Of a DNA stretch of 64,000 nt, positions 1 through 9,700 are shown one piece after another. The translations under genes were made by a program, and so were the position numbers. The notes under the pieces were generated by a model. It was not told the origin of the DNA, did not search any database, and saw only the letters and a list, made by a program, of their open reading frames with translations. This DNA is from Paracoccaceae bacterium (GTDB lineage Bacteria > Pseudomonadota > Alphaproteobacteria > Rhodobacterales > Rhodobacteraceae), in assembly GCA_029246285.1 (NCBI GenBank), contig JAQWNW010000022.1:62001-126000 (forward strand), written 5' to 3'. The first letter of the stretch is position 1, and every line of letters starts with the position of its first letter.

Positions 1-268
1 GAAGGCCATTTGAGTGTGAATATAGAGTTAATAATCCATTTATTTTGCTATTTTTTGTATTTTCTGGAAATATAGTAGCCGTTTTCACGGCAATGCCTAA
101 TCCCTCAATCCAAGCATGTCTTGAGAGAATATTTTTGGTAGTATGGTTCATGAAAACGTCTTGTACTTGAGCTTTTGGTAGTAGGTGTCCTTCTTTTAAA
201 TCTTGGATTAAATCTAGCCAGTTTAATTTTGGATTTACTTCATCAAATGTTATAAATGGTAAGGTCAT
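1..268 (-). CDS. Ornithine cyclodeaminase / mu-crystallin family protein, N-terminal part
   Basis: The gene starts at an ATG at 268 and runs off the left edge, so only about 89 N-terminal residues are visible. The segment reads like the N-terminus of the ornithine cyclodeaminase/mu-crystallin family: an opening MTLPFITFDEV, a stretch containing LSRHAWIEGLGIAVKTAT, then a 'FPEN' turn that in the family precedes the substrate pocket, followed by a G-x-L-T-L-Y strand. Family members are NAD(P)-dependent and act on ornithine or on cyclic or N-alkyl amino acids; the substrate here cannot be told. It lies 50 bases downstream of dnaE2 on the same strand. A weak purine stretch (GAGAAG) precedes the start. 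Confidence 0.72.
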   Translation of the reverse strand, partial: MTLPFITFDEVNPKLNWLDLIQDLKEGHLLPKAQVQDVFMNHTTKNILSRHAWIEGLGIAVKTATIFPENTKNSKINGLLTLYSHSNGL

Positions 269-318
269 TTCTTCTCAATCTCTGTTATAATGTTTGTAAC
301 TTGCTTGTTTTTAACATT

Positions 319-3237
319 TTAAATTGGAGCTCCTTTAATTGCTGGATAACCAGGTGTCAATTTATGTCTTAATAATGCAACCGGGTGTATACGCAAACTT
401 AATTTAAGTGAAAAATAGTCTTCTACTACATTTTCACCTAAAGTCATCTCAGGTAGTTTTATTGATGGCTCATTTAATAATTCGTTTTGCCAGTGTTTAG
501 AGAATAATGGTAATATTTTTGTGTTTTTTATTGCTTTCGCTTGCCATATCGCTTGACGTCGTGAGATGTTTAAGCCTGCGAAAACATCAGCATTAGCAAG
601 TGTATGCAATATATGTGCTTGAATGCCTCCTCTTCTCCAAACATCTTCAATCGTTTGATATCCGTTGCCACGCAAATTAGTTATTGTTTCACTATCGATT
701 TTTCTCATGGAACGGATTTGTCTAAAACCAAGTCTTAAATCCAACCCACCAGTGGTATTTTTTTCCATTACGTTATCCCAAAAACTGTTGTTTATATCTA
801 CAGGCTTTATCGTAACATTATGTTTTCTGGCATCATCAATAATCTGTGCTGGAGCATAAAATCCCATTGGCTGTGAGTTTAATAAAGCGCATGCAAATAT
901 CCCTGGGTGATGATATTTTAACCACGCTGAAGCATAAACTAAAAAAGCAAAGCTAGCAGCATGGCTTTCAGGAAAGCCATAGGAACCAAAACCTTCTATT
1001 TGATCAAAACAGTTTTTGGCAAAATTATTATCATAGCCATTTTTTTTCATCCCTTTAAGAAATCTTGAACGGAAATCTGATATATTTCCATGTTTTTTGA
1101 AAGTAGCTAGTGAGCGACGTAATCTATCTGCTTCATCAGGAGTAAAGTCAGCGCCAATTATTGCTATTTGCATAGCTTGCTCTTGGAAGAGTGGAATCCC
1201 AAGTGTTTTTTTTAGAACTTGACCTAATGCATCTGAGGGTAGAGTTATTTTTTCTTTTCCACTTCTTCTTCTTATGTATGGATGAACCATATCTCCTTGG
1301 ATAGGTCCTGGTCTAACGATTGCAACTTCGATTACTAAATCATAAAAGCACTGTGGGCGCATTCTTGGAAGAAAATTCATTTGAGCCCGACTTTCAACTT
1401 GAAATACACCAATGCTGTCTGCCTTGCAGAGCATGTTATAAACTTTTATATCTTCTTGCGGTACGGTTGATAAATTATATTTTATGAAGTGATGTTTGTT
1501 TATTAAATTAAAGGCTTTTTTAATACACGTAAGCATCCCAAGTGCTAAAATATCAATTTTTAATATACCAAGTGATTGGATGTCATCTTTATCCCAGCAA
1601 ATGACTGTTCTATCTTTCATCGTTGCGTTTTCAATTGGAACTAATTCATCCAGTGAGCTTTGGGTTATTATAAAGCCACCAACATGTTGAGATAAATGCC
1701 TTGGAAAACCTTGTATTTGTTTTGCTAAAAATAAAATTTTATTCAAGTATTTTTTGTTTATATTGATTCCAATTTTTAATAATGCTTGCTCTCTATCTGG
1801 GGTTTTCCCCCAACCTGAAAGTTGTTTAGATAATGTACTAATGGTTCCATCATCAAGGCCCATTACTTGCCCAACTTCTCTAAGCGCACGTTTTCCACGG
1901 TAATGTATTACTGTTGCGCAGATTCCTGCTCGATTGCGACCATAATGTTGATAAATATATTGAATGACTTCTTCGCGACGTTCATGTTCAAAATCTACAT
2001 CTATATCAGGTGGTTCTTCACGCGCTTCAGACACAAATCTTTCAAAAACCATTGTTCCAATTTCTGGAGAAACAGATGTGATACCTAATAAATAGCAGAC
2101 AACAGAGTTTGCAGCCGAACCACGCCCTTGACAGAGTATACCACGATTTTTAGCAAAATTTACAATATTATGTACTGTTAAAAAATAAGGCTCATATTTT
2201 AATTTATTTATAAGATTTAATTCGTGTTTTAAGAGTTTAAGTACTTTTTCTGATGCTCCTTTTGGGTATCGATAGGTTAGGCCTTCATACGCCAAGCGTT
2301 GTAGTTTTTGTTTTGCATTTTCTATCTTTGAAGCTTCGTATGGGTATTGATATTTTAAGTCATTTAATGAAAAAGAGCAGTCTTCTGCAATTTTGATCAC
2401 ATTTTTTATTGCTTCAGGATATTTTTTGAATAAAGAGTGCATATTTCTAGCATTTCTCATTTTTTGCTCAGCGTTCGTCAACGCATCCCGACCCAAATGC
2501 TGTACTTTCTTTTTTATTCTTATGGCTGTTAATATATCCATTAATTGCCGTCTCTCACTTTTGTGCATAATTGGTGAGGCAGATGCTGAGAGGGGAATTC
2601 CTAATTTTTTTGATAATTTATCTATTTTTGAAAAATAATCTAAGTCCATTCCATTGTATTTTGGACTAAGAATTAAAGAGATATCTTCTGCAAAATGACA
2701 TATAAGTTGTTTGACCTCTCTATTCCAATTGGAATTGTCACCATAATCTTTGTCTAGGTTGGGTGGTTGTAATAAAAGATACGTGTTCTTAATATTTTGG
2801 ATAATATCTGAGAGTTCGAGATGACATTGTCCTTTTGGGGCTCGCAAGTTTCCAATAGATAAAAGTCTGGTCAATTGGCTCCAGCCATTTTTGTTTTTTG
2901 GTATAGCGGTAATCGTTATTTGGTTTCGAAGTATTAAGCGAGTTGCTGGTATAAGTCTGGCAATGTTATATATTTTAGCAGATGAATTTTTTTTTGAGTG
3001 TTTTTTAGTTGGCCCTATAGTTCCATATTTTTTTTCAAAATTTTTACGATCCCATACTTGGCGATTAATTTCTCCCAATTCGGTATGAGCACGTACTAAG
3101 CCTGCAACAGAATTTTCATCGGCTATAGCAATGCAATCTAAACCAATTAGTGAGGCAAATTGTGCATATTCCTCAGGACTAGATCCACCTTTTAAAAAGG
3201 TAAAATTTGACATTATATTTAATTCAGAGAATCGCAT
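319..3237 (-). CDS. dnaE2: Error-prone DNA polymerase DnaE2/ImuC, C-terminally short
   Basis: This is the alternative C-family polymerase used in damage-induced translesion synthesis. The N-terminus has the DnaE2-type PHP start (SNFTFLKGGSSPEEY, residues 10-24), with Ser where replicative DnaE has a metal-binding His. The GRGSAANS motif is at about 371-378 and the palm aspartates are in PDIDVDFEHER at 410-420, with a third Asp in KIDILALGML. The protein is 972 residues, while the family is usually about 1050-1100. It stops soon after the HPVALLRHKL segment, so the C-terminal OB-fold region is absent, and the next gene starts only 50 bases later. No imuA or imuB is adjacent. A LexA-type box lies 12 bases before the start. 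No clear ribosome binding site is seen; Met9 is an alternative start. Confidence 0.9.
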   Translation of the reverse strand: MRFSELNIMSNFTFLKGGSSPEEYAQFASLIGLDCIAIADENSVAGLVRAHTELGEINRQVWDRKNFEKKYGTIGPTKKHSKKNSSAKIYNIARLIPATRLILRNQITITAIPKNKNGWSQLTRLLSIGNLRAPKGQCHLELSDIIQNIKNTYLLLQPPNLDKDYGDNSNWNREVKQLICHFAEDISLILSPKYNGMDLDYFSKIDKLSKKLGIPLSASASPIMHKSERRQLMDILTAIRIKKKVQHLGRDALTNAEQKMRNARNMHSLFKKYPEAIKNVIKIAEDCSFSLNDLKYQYPYEASKIENAKQKLQRLAYEGLTYRYPKGASEKVLKLLKHELNLINKLKYEPYFLTVHNIVNFAKNRGILCQGRGSAANSVVCYLLGITSVSPEIGTMVFERFVSEAREEPPDIDVDFEHERREEVIQYIYQHYGRNRAGICATVIHYRGKRALREVGQVMGLDDGTISTLSKQLSGWGKTPDREQALLKIGININKKYLNKILFLAKQIQGFPRHLSQHVGGFIITQSSLDELVPIENATMKDRTVICWDKDDIQSLGILKIDILALGMLTCIKKAFNLINKHHFIKYNLSTVPQEDIKVYNMLCKADSIGVFQVESRAQMNFLPRMRPQCFYDLVIEVAIVRPGPIQGDMVHPYIRRRSGKEKITLPSDALGQVLKKTLGIPLFQEQAMQIAIIGADFTPDEADRLRRSLATFKKHGNISDFRSRFLKGMKKNGYDNNFAKNCFDQIEGFGSYGFPESHAASFAFLVYASAWLKYHHPGIFACALLNSQPMGFYAPAQIIDDARKHNVTIKPVDINNSFWDNVMEKNTTGGLDLRLGFRQIRSMRKIDSETITNLRGNGYQTIEDVWRRGGIQAHILHTLANADVFAGLNISRRQAIWQAKAIKNTKILPLFSKHWQNELLNEPSIKLPEMTLGENVVEDYFSLKLSLRIHPVALLRHKLTPGYPAIKGAPI

Positions 3238-3248
3238 TCTTGAAATAT

Positions 3249-3263
3249 ATTCACGTTTTGTTC
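3249..3263 (-). promoter_or_regulatory. Candidate LexA (SOS) box upstream of dnaE2
   Basis: The plus strand reads ATTC-ACGTTTT-GTTC. This is one base off the alphaproteobacterial LexA consensus GTTC-N7-GTTC, a direct-repeat operator. It ends 12 bases upstream of the dnaE2 start codon, where repressor would block transcription. dnaE2 is a classic SOS gene in this class, which makes the site credible despite the mismatch. Confidence 0.5.
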
Positions 3264-3366
3264 TTTTGTGTAGATTTTATTTATAATGTTGCCAATCACG
3301 ATGTTTGGGCTTGCGTGGTGCTGATCTAACTAGTATTTCAAAATTAGAATAAGAAAGGCTCTAATT

Positions 3367-4344
3367 ATGTCTAATCTCGTAACGATTTTTGGTGGTTCAG
3401 GATTTATTGGACGATACATCGCATCTAAAATGGCTAAGCAAGGTTGGCGAGTTAGAGTTGCTGTTAGGCGTCCGAATGAGGCATTATTTGTTAGAACTTA
3501 TGGGGATGTTGGGCAGGTTGAGCCTATTTTAGCAAATATCCGTGACGAAGAGAGTGTTCGTAGGGCAATAGAATGTGCTGATGTCGTTATAAATTGTGTT
3601 GGAATATTGTTAGAGGATCGACGTCAAAGATTTGACACTGTTCACGCTTTAGGAGCTGAGCGCATTGCAAGATTGTCGTCAAGTGAGGGAGTAAAACACT
3701 TGATTCATCTTTCCGCAATCGGAGCTAACATAGAGTCAGAAAGTAAGTCTGCAAGAAGTAAAGGAGAGGGAGAGGAGTGCGTATTAAAAGCTTTTCCAAC
3801 AGCCGTAATTCTAAGGCCTTCGATAGTCTTTGGAGCTGAGGACAGTTTTTTTAACCGTTTTTCTTCCATGGCAAGACTCTCACCGTTCATCCCTTTAGTT
3901 GGAGCAGAAACAAATTTTCAACCAGTTTATGTGGATGATATTGCGCAAGCTGCATTAATTGCTGCTTCGGGTTCAGTGCCAAGTGGTATCTATGAATTGG
4001 GAGGTCCAGATAAAGAGACATTTAGGGTACTTATGGCAAGAATGTTACAAGTTATCAGGCGTAAAAATATTGTAATTAATACACCTATGCCTATAGCAAA
4101 AATGATGTCATTCAGTTTTGATGCATTGCAAATAATTACTTTTGGTATGTTCAAGAACGTCATAATTACGCGCGATCAGGTCACACAATTGATGGTTGAT
4201 AATGTTGTCACGACTGACTTTGGAAGCTTTGAAGATTTCAAAATAAGGCCAAAATCGATGGACGCTGTTTTAGAAACCTATTTATATCGTTATCGACCGT
4301 ATGGACAATATACTAGCATCCATGAAAGTGCTGATAGTAATTAA
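3367..4344 (+). CDS. Complex I NDUFA9-family NAD(P)-binding protein (atypical SDR)
   Basis: A 325-residue Rossmann-fold protein of the atypical (extended) SDR group related to the NDUFA9 subunit of mitochondrial complex I. The N-terminal nucleotide-binding motif GGSGFIG is at residues 9-15. This is followed by an NCVGIL segment and a conserved LHALGAERIA-like region (here VHALGAERIA), all typical of the family. The bacterial role is uncertain: it may be a quinone- or respiratory-chain-associated assembly factor, or act in NAD(P) sensing. Its 3' end overlaps uppP by 4 bases in convergent orientation, a neighbourhood I recall from roseobacters. Its promoter lies in the 129-base gap shared with dnaE2. 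Confidence 0.82.
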   Translation: MSNLVTIFGGSGFIGRYIASKMAKQGWRVRVAVRRPNEALFVRTYGDVGQVEPILANIRDEESVRRAIECADVVINCVGILLEDRRQRFDTVHALGAERIARLSSSEGVKHLIHLSAIGANIESESKSARSKGEGEECVLKAFPTAVILRPSIVFGAEDSFFNRFSSMARLSPFIPLVGAETNFQPVYVDDIAQAALIAASGSVPSGIYELGGPDKETFRVLMARMLQVIRRKNIVINTPMPIAKMMSFSFDALQIITFGMFKNVIITRDQVTQLMVDNVVTTDFGSFEDFKIRPKSMDAVLETYLYRYRPYGQYTSIHESADSN

Positions 4345-5144
4345 TTGTATGCAAGACCAAGTAACAAAAGCCCTAATAAAATTCGATAAATCACATAAGG
4401 TGTGAAATTTATCTTATTTAATAAACGCATCATAATATTCAAAGCAAGCAGAGCAAAAATAAAGGTTAAAACAGTAACGAGCGCAACATCATTGATAGGA
4501 ACTGTGTTTTTGGTTTGCCATATTTCGTAACTCTCATATACACCAGACGCAAAGATAGTTGGAATTGCCATCAGCATAGAAATTCTTACGGCGCTTCTTC
4601 TTTTATATCCAAGTAGTAAGCCTGCGGTAATTGTAGCACCTGCTCTAGATGTTCCAGGGATTAATGCTACGGATTGCCACAATCCTAAAACAATAATATG
4701 CCTAAGGTTAAGATTTAACTCGGTTTTTTTCTGGGTGCTGTATCTATCTGCTAAATATAAAAGTACTCCAAATATAACCATTGTCCATCCGATTACTTCT
4801 ATCGTTCTTAACATTTCAATCAAACCAGTAACTTTAAATATTGTGCCAATTACAATAACAGGGATCGTGACAAGGATTAGAAATTTCAACAGTTTTGCTG
4901 ATTTGGATGAACCGTTACCTGTTGATAGATCGTAAAAACCCAGCAGAATGGAATGCGTGTCTTTCCAAAAATAGATTAACACTGCGAGAAGTGTTCCAAG
5001 ATGAACTGCAACATCTATAAAAAGCCCTTGGTCAGGTAGATTGCTAAGGCTTGGTAAGAGAATTAAATGTCCAGATGATGAAATTGGCAGAAATTCCGTA
5101 ATGCCTTGGATCAGAGCTATGGAGAGTAAGTGATAAAAAGTCAT
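4341..5144 (-). CDS. uppP: Undecaprenyl-diphosphate phosphatase UppP (BacA)
   Basis: An integral membrane phosphatase that recycles undecaprenyl diphosphate to the monophosphate carrier for peptidoglycan and other surface polymers. The signature QGITEFLPISSSGHL sits at residues 13-27, with catalytic Glu17 and the Ser-rich loop. The second motif, PGTSRAGAT, is at about 163-171. The 267-residue length and its many hydrophobic helices fit the family. The reading frame converges on the NDUFA9-like gene with a 4-base overlap. The start at 5144 gives the expected short N-terminus before the first motif. Confidence 0.96.
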   Translation of the reverse strand: MTFYHLLSIALIQGITEFLPISSSGHLILLPSLSNLPDQGLFIDVAVHLGTLLAVLIYFWKDTHSILLGFYDLSTGNGSSKSAKLLKFLILVTIPVIVIGTIFKVTGLIEMLRTIEVIGWTMVIFGVLLYLADRYSTQKKTELNLNLRHIIVLGLWQSVALIPGTSRAGATITAGLLLGYKRRSAVRISMLMAIPTIFASGVYESYEIWQTKNTVPINDVALVTVLTFIFALLALNIMMRLLNKINFTPYVIYRILLGLLLLGLAYN

Positions 5145-5215
5145 TTAACAGTATTTCAAGATTCGTGAATGGTAATCATAACGCTTAAATAGGTGAAGTA
5201 CTATATGTCAATTTT

Positions 5216-5356
5216 ACTGACCTAAAAATAATAAAAAGTAGATATTATTAAAAAAATAAGTAAAAATCTATATTATTAGGTCAGTCTTATTTACTTTTAG
5301 GGTTTAATTATCTCTAATTTTATATAATAAGAGAGACTGAAATAATAAAAAGTAGA
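5216..5356. repeat. Inverted and direct repeats in the gltD leader
   Basis: Two structures overlap in the 215-base gap before gltD. A perfect 10-base inverted repeat has arms ACTGACCTAA at 5216-5225 and TTAGGTCAGT at 5276-5285, separated by 50 AT-rich bases. A 17-base exact direct repeat, AAATAATAAAAAGTAGA, lies at 5226-5242 and 5340-5356, the second copy ending 3 bases before the gltD start codon. Each copy follows an ACTGA. The region may hold operators or a structured leader; no known binding site was recognised. Confidence 0.45.
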
Positions 5357-5359
5357 GCC

Positions 5360-6799
5360 ATGCCCAAAGAGCAAATGTTAAAATTTACGAATATTGAACT
5401 AAGTCCACCTGAAAAGAGGGATACCGGGGTTCGTTCTGCTGATTTTCGGGAAATTTACGTGGATGACTCGTCTGACAAAATAAAAAATCAAGCTAGCCGA
5501 TGTAGTCAGTGTGGTGTTCCATACTGTCAATCTCACTGCCCATTACATAATAATATCCCTGACTGGTTGAGATTAACAACTCAGGGAAGGTTAGAAGAAG
5601 CTTATCATTTAAGTCAGCGAACAAACGCATTCCCAGAGATTTGTGGCCGAATTTGCCCCCAAGACAGACTATGTGAGGGTAATTGTGTTATAGAGCAGTC
5701 TGGGCATGGAACTGTTACGATTGGATCTGTCGAAAAATATATTACCGACACTGCTTGGGAAAAAGGATGGGTCAACCCGATATCACCAAACACTGAATTT
5801 TCAGAGCGTGTAGCGATAATAGGAGCAGGGCCGGGTGGTTTAGCAGCGGCAGCGGTTTTAAGAATGAATGGTATTCAAGTTACAATTTTTGATAAATATG
5901 ATCGGCCTGGTGGTTTGTTAACTTACGGTATTCCTGGTTTTAAGCTCGAAAAAGAAATTGTTCTAAGAAGAGTAAAGCAATTAAAAGAAAGTGGGGTCAA
6001 ATTTAATATGAATTGTAATGTTGGAGAGGATATTTCTTTTAAAGAAATTACTGAAAACTATAATTCGACTATAATTGCAATCGGCGTTTACAAATCTCGA
6101 AATTTTGAAAATCTAAAAGGTGAGAAATCAAATGTAGTGCGGGCAATAGACTATTTGACCGCTTCGAATCGAAAAGGGTTCGGAGATGAAGTTCCTGAAT
6201 TTGACTCTGGTAAGTTGGATGCAAATGGAAAAAAGATCGCTGTTATTGGTGGGGGTGATACGGCAATGGATTGTGTCAGAACGGCAATAAGGCAGGGTGC
6301 TACCTCTGTGAAATGCCTCTATCGGCGAGATAAGTCAAATATGCCAGGATCACAGAGAGAAGTGCAAAACGCAGAAGAAGAAGGAGTTGAGTTTATTTGG
6401 CTATCTTCACCCAGCGGATTTGAGTGTGCTGATGATTTAACTACAGGTATTAAGATCAATAAAATGCGGCTTGGCTTACCAGATATTACAGGCAGACAAT
6501 CTGCAGAGATAATTAAGGATTCAACTTACGTGGAGGAGGTTGATCTTGTAATCAAAGCTCTTGGGTTTGATCCAGAAAATATTAAAAGTCTTTGGAATTG
6601 TCCAGAGTTAGAATTTACACGGTGGGGAACCGTAAAGACAGATTTTCAAACACATTTAACAAACTTAAATAACGTTTATGCTATTGGGGACATCTCAAGA
6701 GGAGCTTCCTTGGTTGTTTGGGCAATTAGAGACGGTCAAGAAGCTGCTAATCAAATAGTCAATAAATTAAATCGAAAAACCACTATCGCTGCAGAGTAA
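5360..6799 (+). CDS. gltD: Glutamate synthase small subunit (NADPH, beta)
   Basis: The beta subunit of NADPH-glutamate synthase (GOGAT) takes electrons from NADPH through FAD and iron-sulfur clusters to the large subunit. It has 479 residues. The N-terminal cluster ligands are Cys48, Cys51, Cys56 and Cys60 (CSQCGVPYCQSHCP), with a second group in CGRICPQDRLCEGNC. The FAD dinucleotide-binding motif is GAGPGGLAAA (about 154-163), the NADPH motif is GGGDTAMDC, and the C-terminal AIGD segment binds FAD. The stop codon is immediately followed by the gltB ATG, so the two are cotranscribed with small subunit first. The ribosome binding site is weak (AGTAGAG). Confidence 0.97.
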   Translation: MPKEQMLKFTNIELSPPEKRDTGVRSADFREIYVDDSSDKIKNQASRCSQCGVPYCQSHCPLHNNIPDWLRLTTQGRLEEAYHLSQRTNAFPEICGRICPQDRLCEGNCVIEQSGHGTVTIGSVEKYITDTAWEKGWVNPISPNTEFSERVAIIGAGPGGLAAAAVLRMNGIQVTIFDKYDRPGGLLTYGIPGFKLEKEIVLRRVKQLKESGVKFNMNCNVGEDISFKEITENYNSTIIAIGVYKSRNFENLKGEKSNVVRAIDYLTASNRKGFGDEVPEFDSGKLDANGKKIAVIGGGDTAMDCVRTAIRQGATSVKCLYRRDKSNMPGSQREVQNAEEEGVEFIWLSSPSGFECADDLTTGIKINKMRLGLPDITGRQSAEIIKDSTYVEEVDLVIKALGFDPENIKSLWNCPELEFTRWGTVKTDFQTHLTNLNNVYAIGDISRGASLVVWAIRDGQEAANQIVNKLNRKTTIAAE

Positions 6800-9700
6800 A
6801 TGATGAAAAATTTTGATATTAACTGGGCTTCGAACCACAAAGCTTTAAGAGAATATATTTCAAATTGTGGTATGTATAGAGAAGAAAATGAACACTCATC
6901 ATGTGGTGTGGGTTTGGTTGTTTCAATAGATTCTAAACCTTCAAGAAAAGTTGTTGAATATGGTATTGATGCTTTAAAAGCGGTTTGGCACCGCGGAGCG
7001 GTGGATGCTGACGGAAAGACGGGTGATGGCGCTGGAATTCATATTCAAATACCTGTTCCATTTTTTTATGATCAAATTCGTAGAACTGGCCATGAACCAA
7101 AAATGAATGAATTAGTTGCGGTGGGGATGGTGTTCTTACCAAGGACGGATTTTGCAGCTCAAGAAACTTGCAGAACCATAATTGAATCAGAAATTCTTAA
7201 GATGGGTTATTCGATTTATGGTTGGCGACATGTGCCAGTAAATGTATCTTGTCTTGGTGAAAAAGCTAACTCAACTCGTCCGGAGATTGAGCAAATTCTA
7301 ATTTCTAATTCGAAGGGAGTTGAGGAAGAGACCTTTGAACGAGAACTTTATGTAATTCGTAGGCGAATTGAAAAACAAGCCATAAGTATGAAAGATCTCT
7401 ATCTTCCATCATTAAGTTGCAGATCTGTAATTTACAAAGGAATGATGTTAGCTGAACAGGTTGCAGAATTTTATCCAGATCTTCTCGATGCAAGGTTTCA
7501 AAGCACCTTTGCCATTTATCATCAAAGGTATTCAACAAATACCTTTCCTCAATGGTGGTTGGCTCAACCATTTAGAATGCTTGCTCACAATGGTGAGATA
7601 AATACCCTCAAAGGGAATCTAAATTGGATGAAGAGCCATGAAATTCGCATGGCGGGAGCAGCCTTTGGGGATTATGCTGAAGATATTAAGCCTATAGCTC
7701 CAAGTGGTTCTTCAGACTCAGCTGCGTTAGATGCGGTGTTTGAAATGATGGTTCGCGGTGGAAGAAATGTGCCTATGGCAAAAACCATGATGGTGCCAGA
7801 GAGTTGGTCAAAATTAACGGTAGAAATGCCAAAGAAGTGGCAAAATATGTATGCATATTGTAATTCTGTAATGGAACCTTGGGATGGTCCAGCTGCACTT
7901 GCTATGACTGATGGTCGTTGGGTTGCTGCTGGCCTTGATCGTAGTGGATTAAGACCAATGCGATACGTTGTAACAGCCGATAACCTTCTGATTGCTGGAT
8001 CTGAGGCTGGGATGATTCCAATTGATGAATCTGTAATTGTTGAAAAAGGAGCTTTGGGTCCTGGGGAAATGATAGCAGTAGATTTAAAAAGAGCTATTTT
8101 ATTACACGATAAAGACTTAAAAGATGAATTGTCTAAATCAGCGCCATTTGACGACTGGGCTAGCAAAATAATAGATTTAGAAAAAGTTACTAAAGGCAAA
8201 GAATTCAGCTGCTTTACTGGTAGTGAATTACGTCAAAGGCAAATTGCAGCTGGATATTCAAACGAGGATCTCGAAATCATTTTAGCTCCTATGGCTGAAG
8301 ATGGGAAGGAAGCGGTTGCCTCAATGGGAGATGATACTCCATCAGCTGTATTATCTAAGCAATACCGACCTCTTTCACATTATTTCCGTCAAAACTTTTC
8401 TCAAGTAACTAATCCACCAATTGATAGTCTCAGAGAGAATAGAGTTATGAGTTTAAAAACTCGATTTGGGAATCTGAAGAATGTATTAGATCAAGATGGT
8501 AGCCAAACTGAAATTCTAGTTCTTGATAGTCCATTTGTAGGTAATGCAAAATTTTTGAAGATGGTGGAAATATTTGGAAATGATGTAACCACCATTGATT
8601 GTACTTTTTTTAGAGAGGCAAAAGAAGATTCTCTGGCAGCGGCATTAGAAAGAATAAAAACTGATTCCGAGGATGCGATCCGTTCTGGTGCTGGCCACAT
8701 AATACTTACAGATAAAATGCAAAATAGCGATAAAGTTTCTATTCCTATGATATTGGCCACTTCGGCTGTACATTCTTGGTTAACAAAGCGTGGGCTAAGA
8801 ACTTTTTGTTCTATAAATGTTCAATCTGCAGAGTGTATTGATCCACATTATTTTGCTGTTTTGGTTGGCTGTGGAGCAACAACTGTTAATGCTTATCTGG
8901 CTCAAGATAGTATTGCAGATAGAATAAACCGTAATTTGTTAACTGGCACAATCACTGAAAATACCAAACGGTATCAAGAAGCAATTGATCAGGGTTTGTT
9001 GAAAATTATGGCTAAAATGGGTATTTCAGTAATTTCTTCCTATCGTGGAGGTTTAAATTTTGAAGCTGTCGGTTTGTCTCGATCGATGGTGGCAGAATAT
9101 TTTCCAGGTATGCAAAGCCGTATCTCCGGGATTGGTATATCAGGAATTCAGGGGCAGATATCAGATATTCATAGTAAGGGTTGGCATGCTGAACAAGATA
9201 TTTTACCAATAGGTGGGTTTTATAAATCACGAAAAAGTGGTGAAAAACACGCTTGGGAAGCTCAGAATATGCATATGCTGCAAGTGGCTTGTCAAAAGGG
9301 ATCCTTTGAACTTTGGAAAAAGTATTCACAAAAAGTTCGATTAGCTTCACCGATCCATTTACGGGATTTATTAGATATAAAATCTTTGAAGGGCGCAATT
9401 CCTGTTGATGAAGTTGAAAGTATAACATCAATTAGAAAGAGGTTTGTGACGCCAGGTATGTCTCTTGGAGCTCTTTCACCAGAGGCTCATAAAACATTAA
9501 ATATTGCAATGAACCGGATAGGGGCAAAGTCAGATAGCGGCGAGGGAGGTGAGGATCCTGAACATTTTTATCCAGATCCAAACGGCGACAATCCTTCAGC
9601 AAAAATAAAACAAGTTGCTTCAGGTCGATTTGGGGTTACTGCAGAATATTTAAATCAATGTGAAGAACTAGAAATTAAGGTTGCCCAGGGAGCAAAGCCT

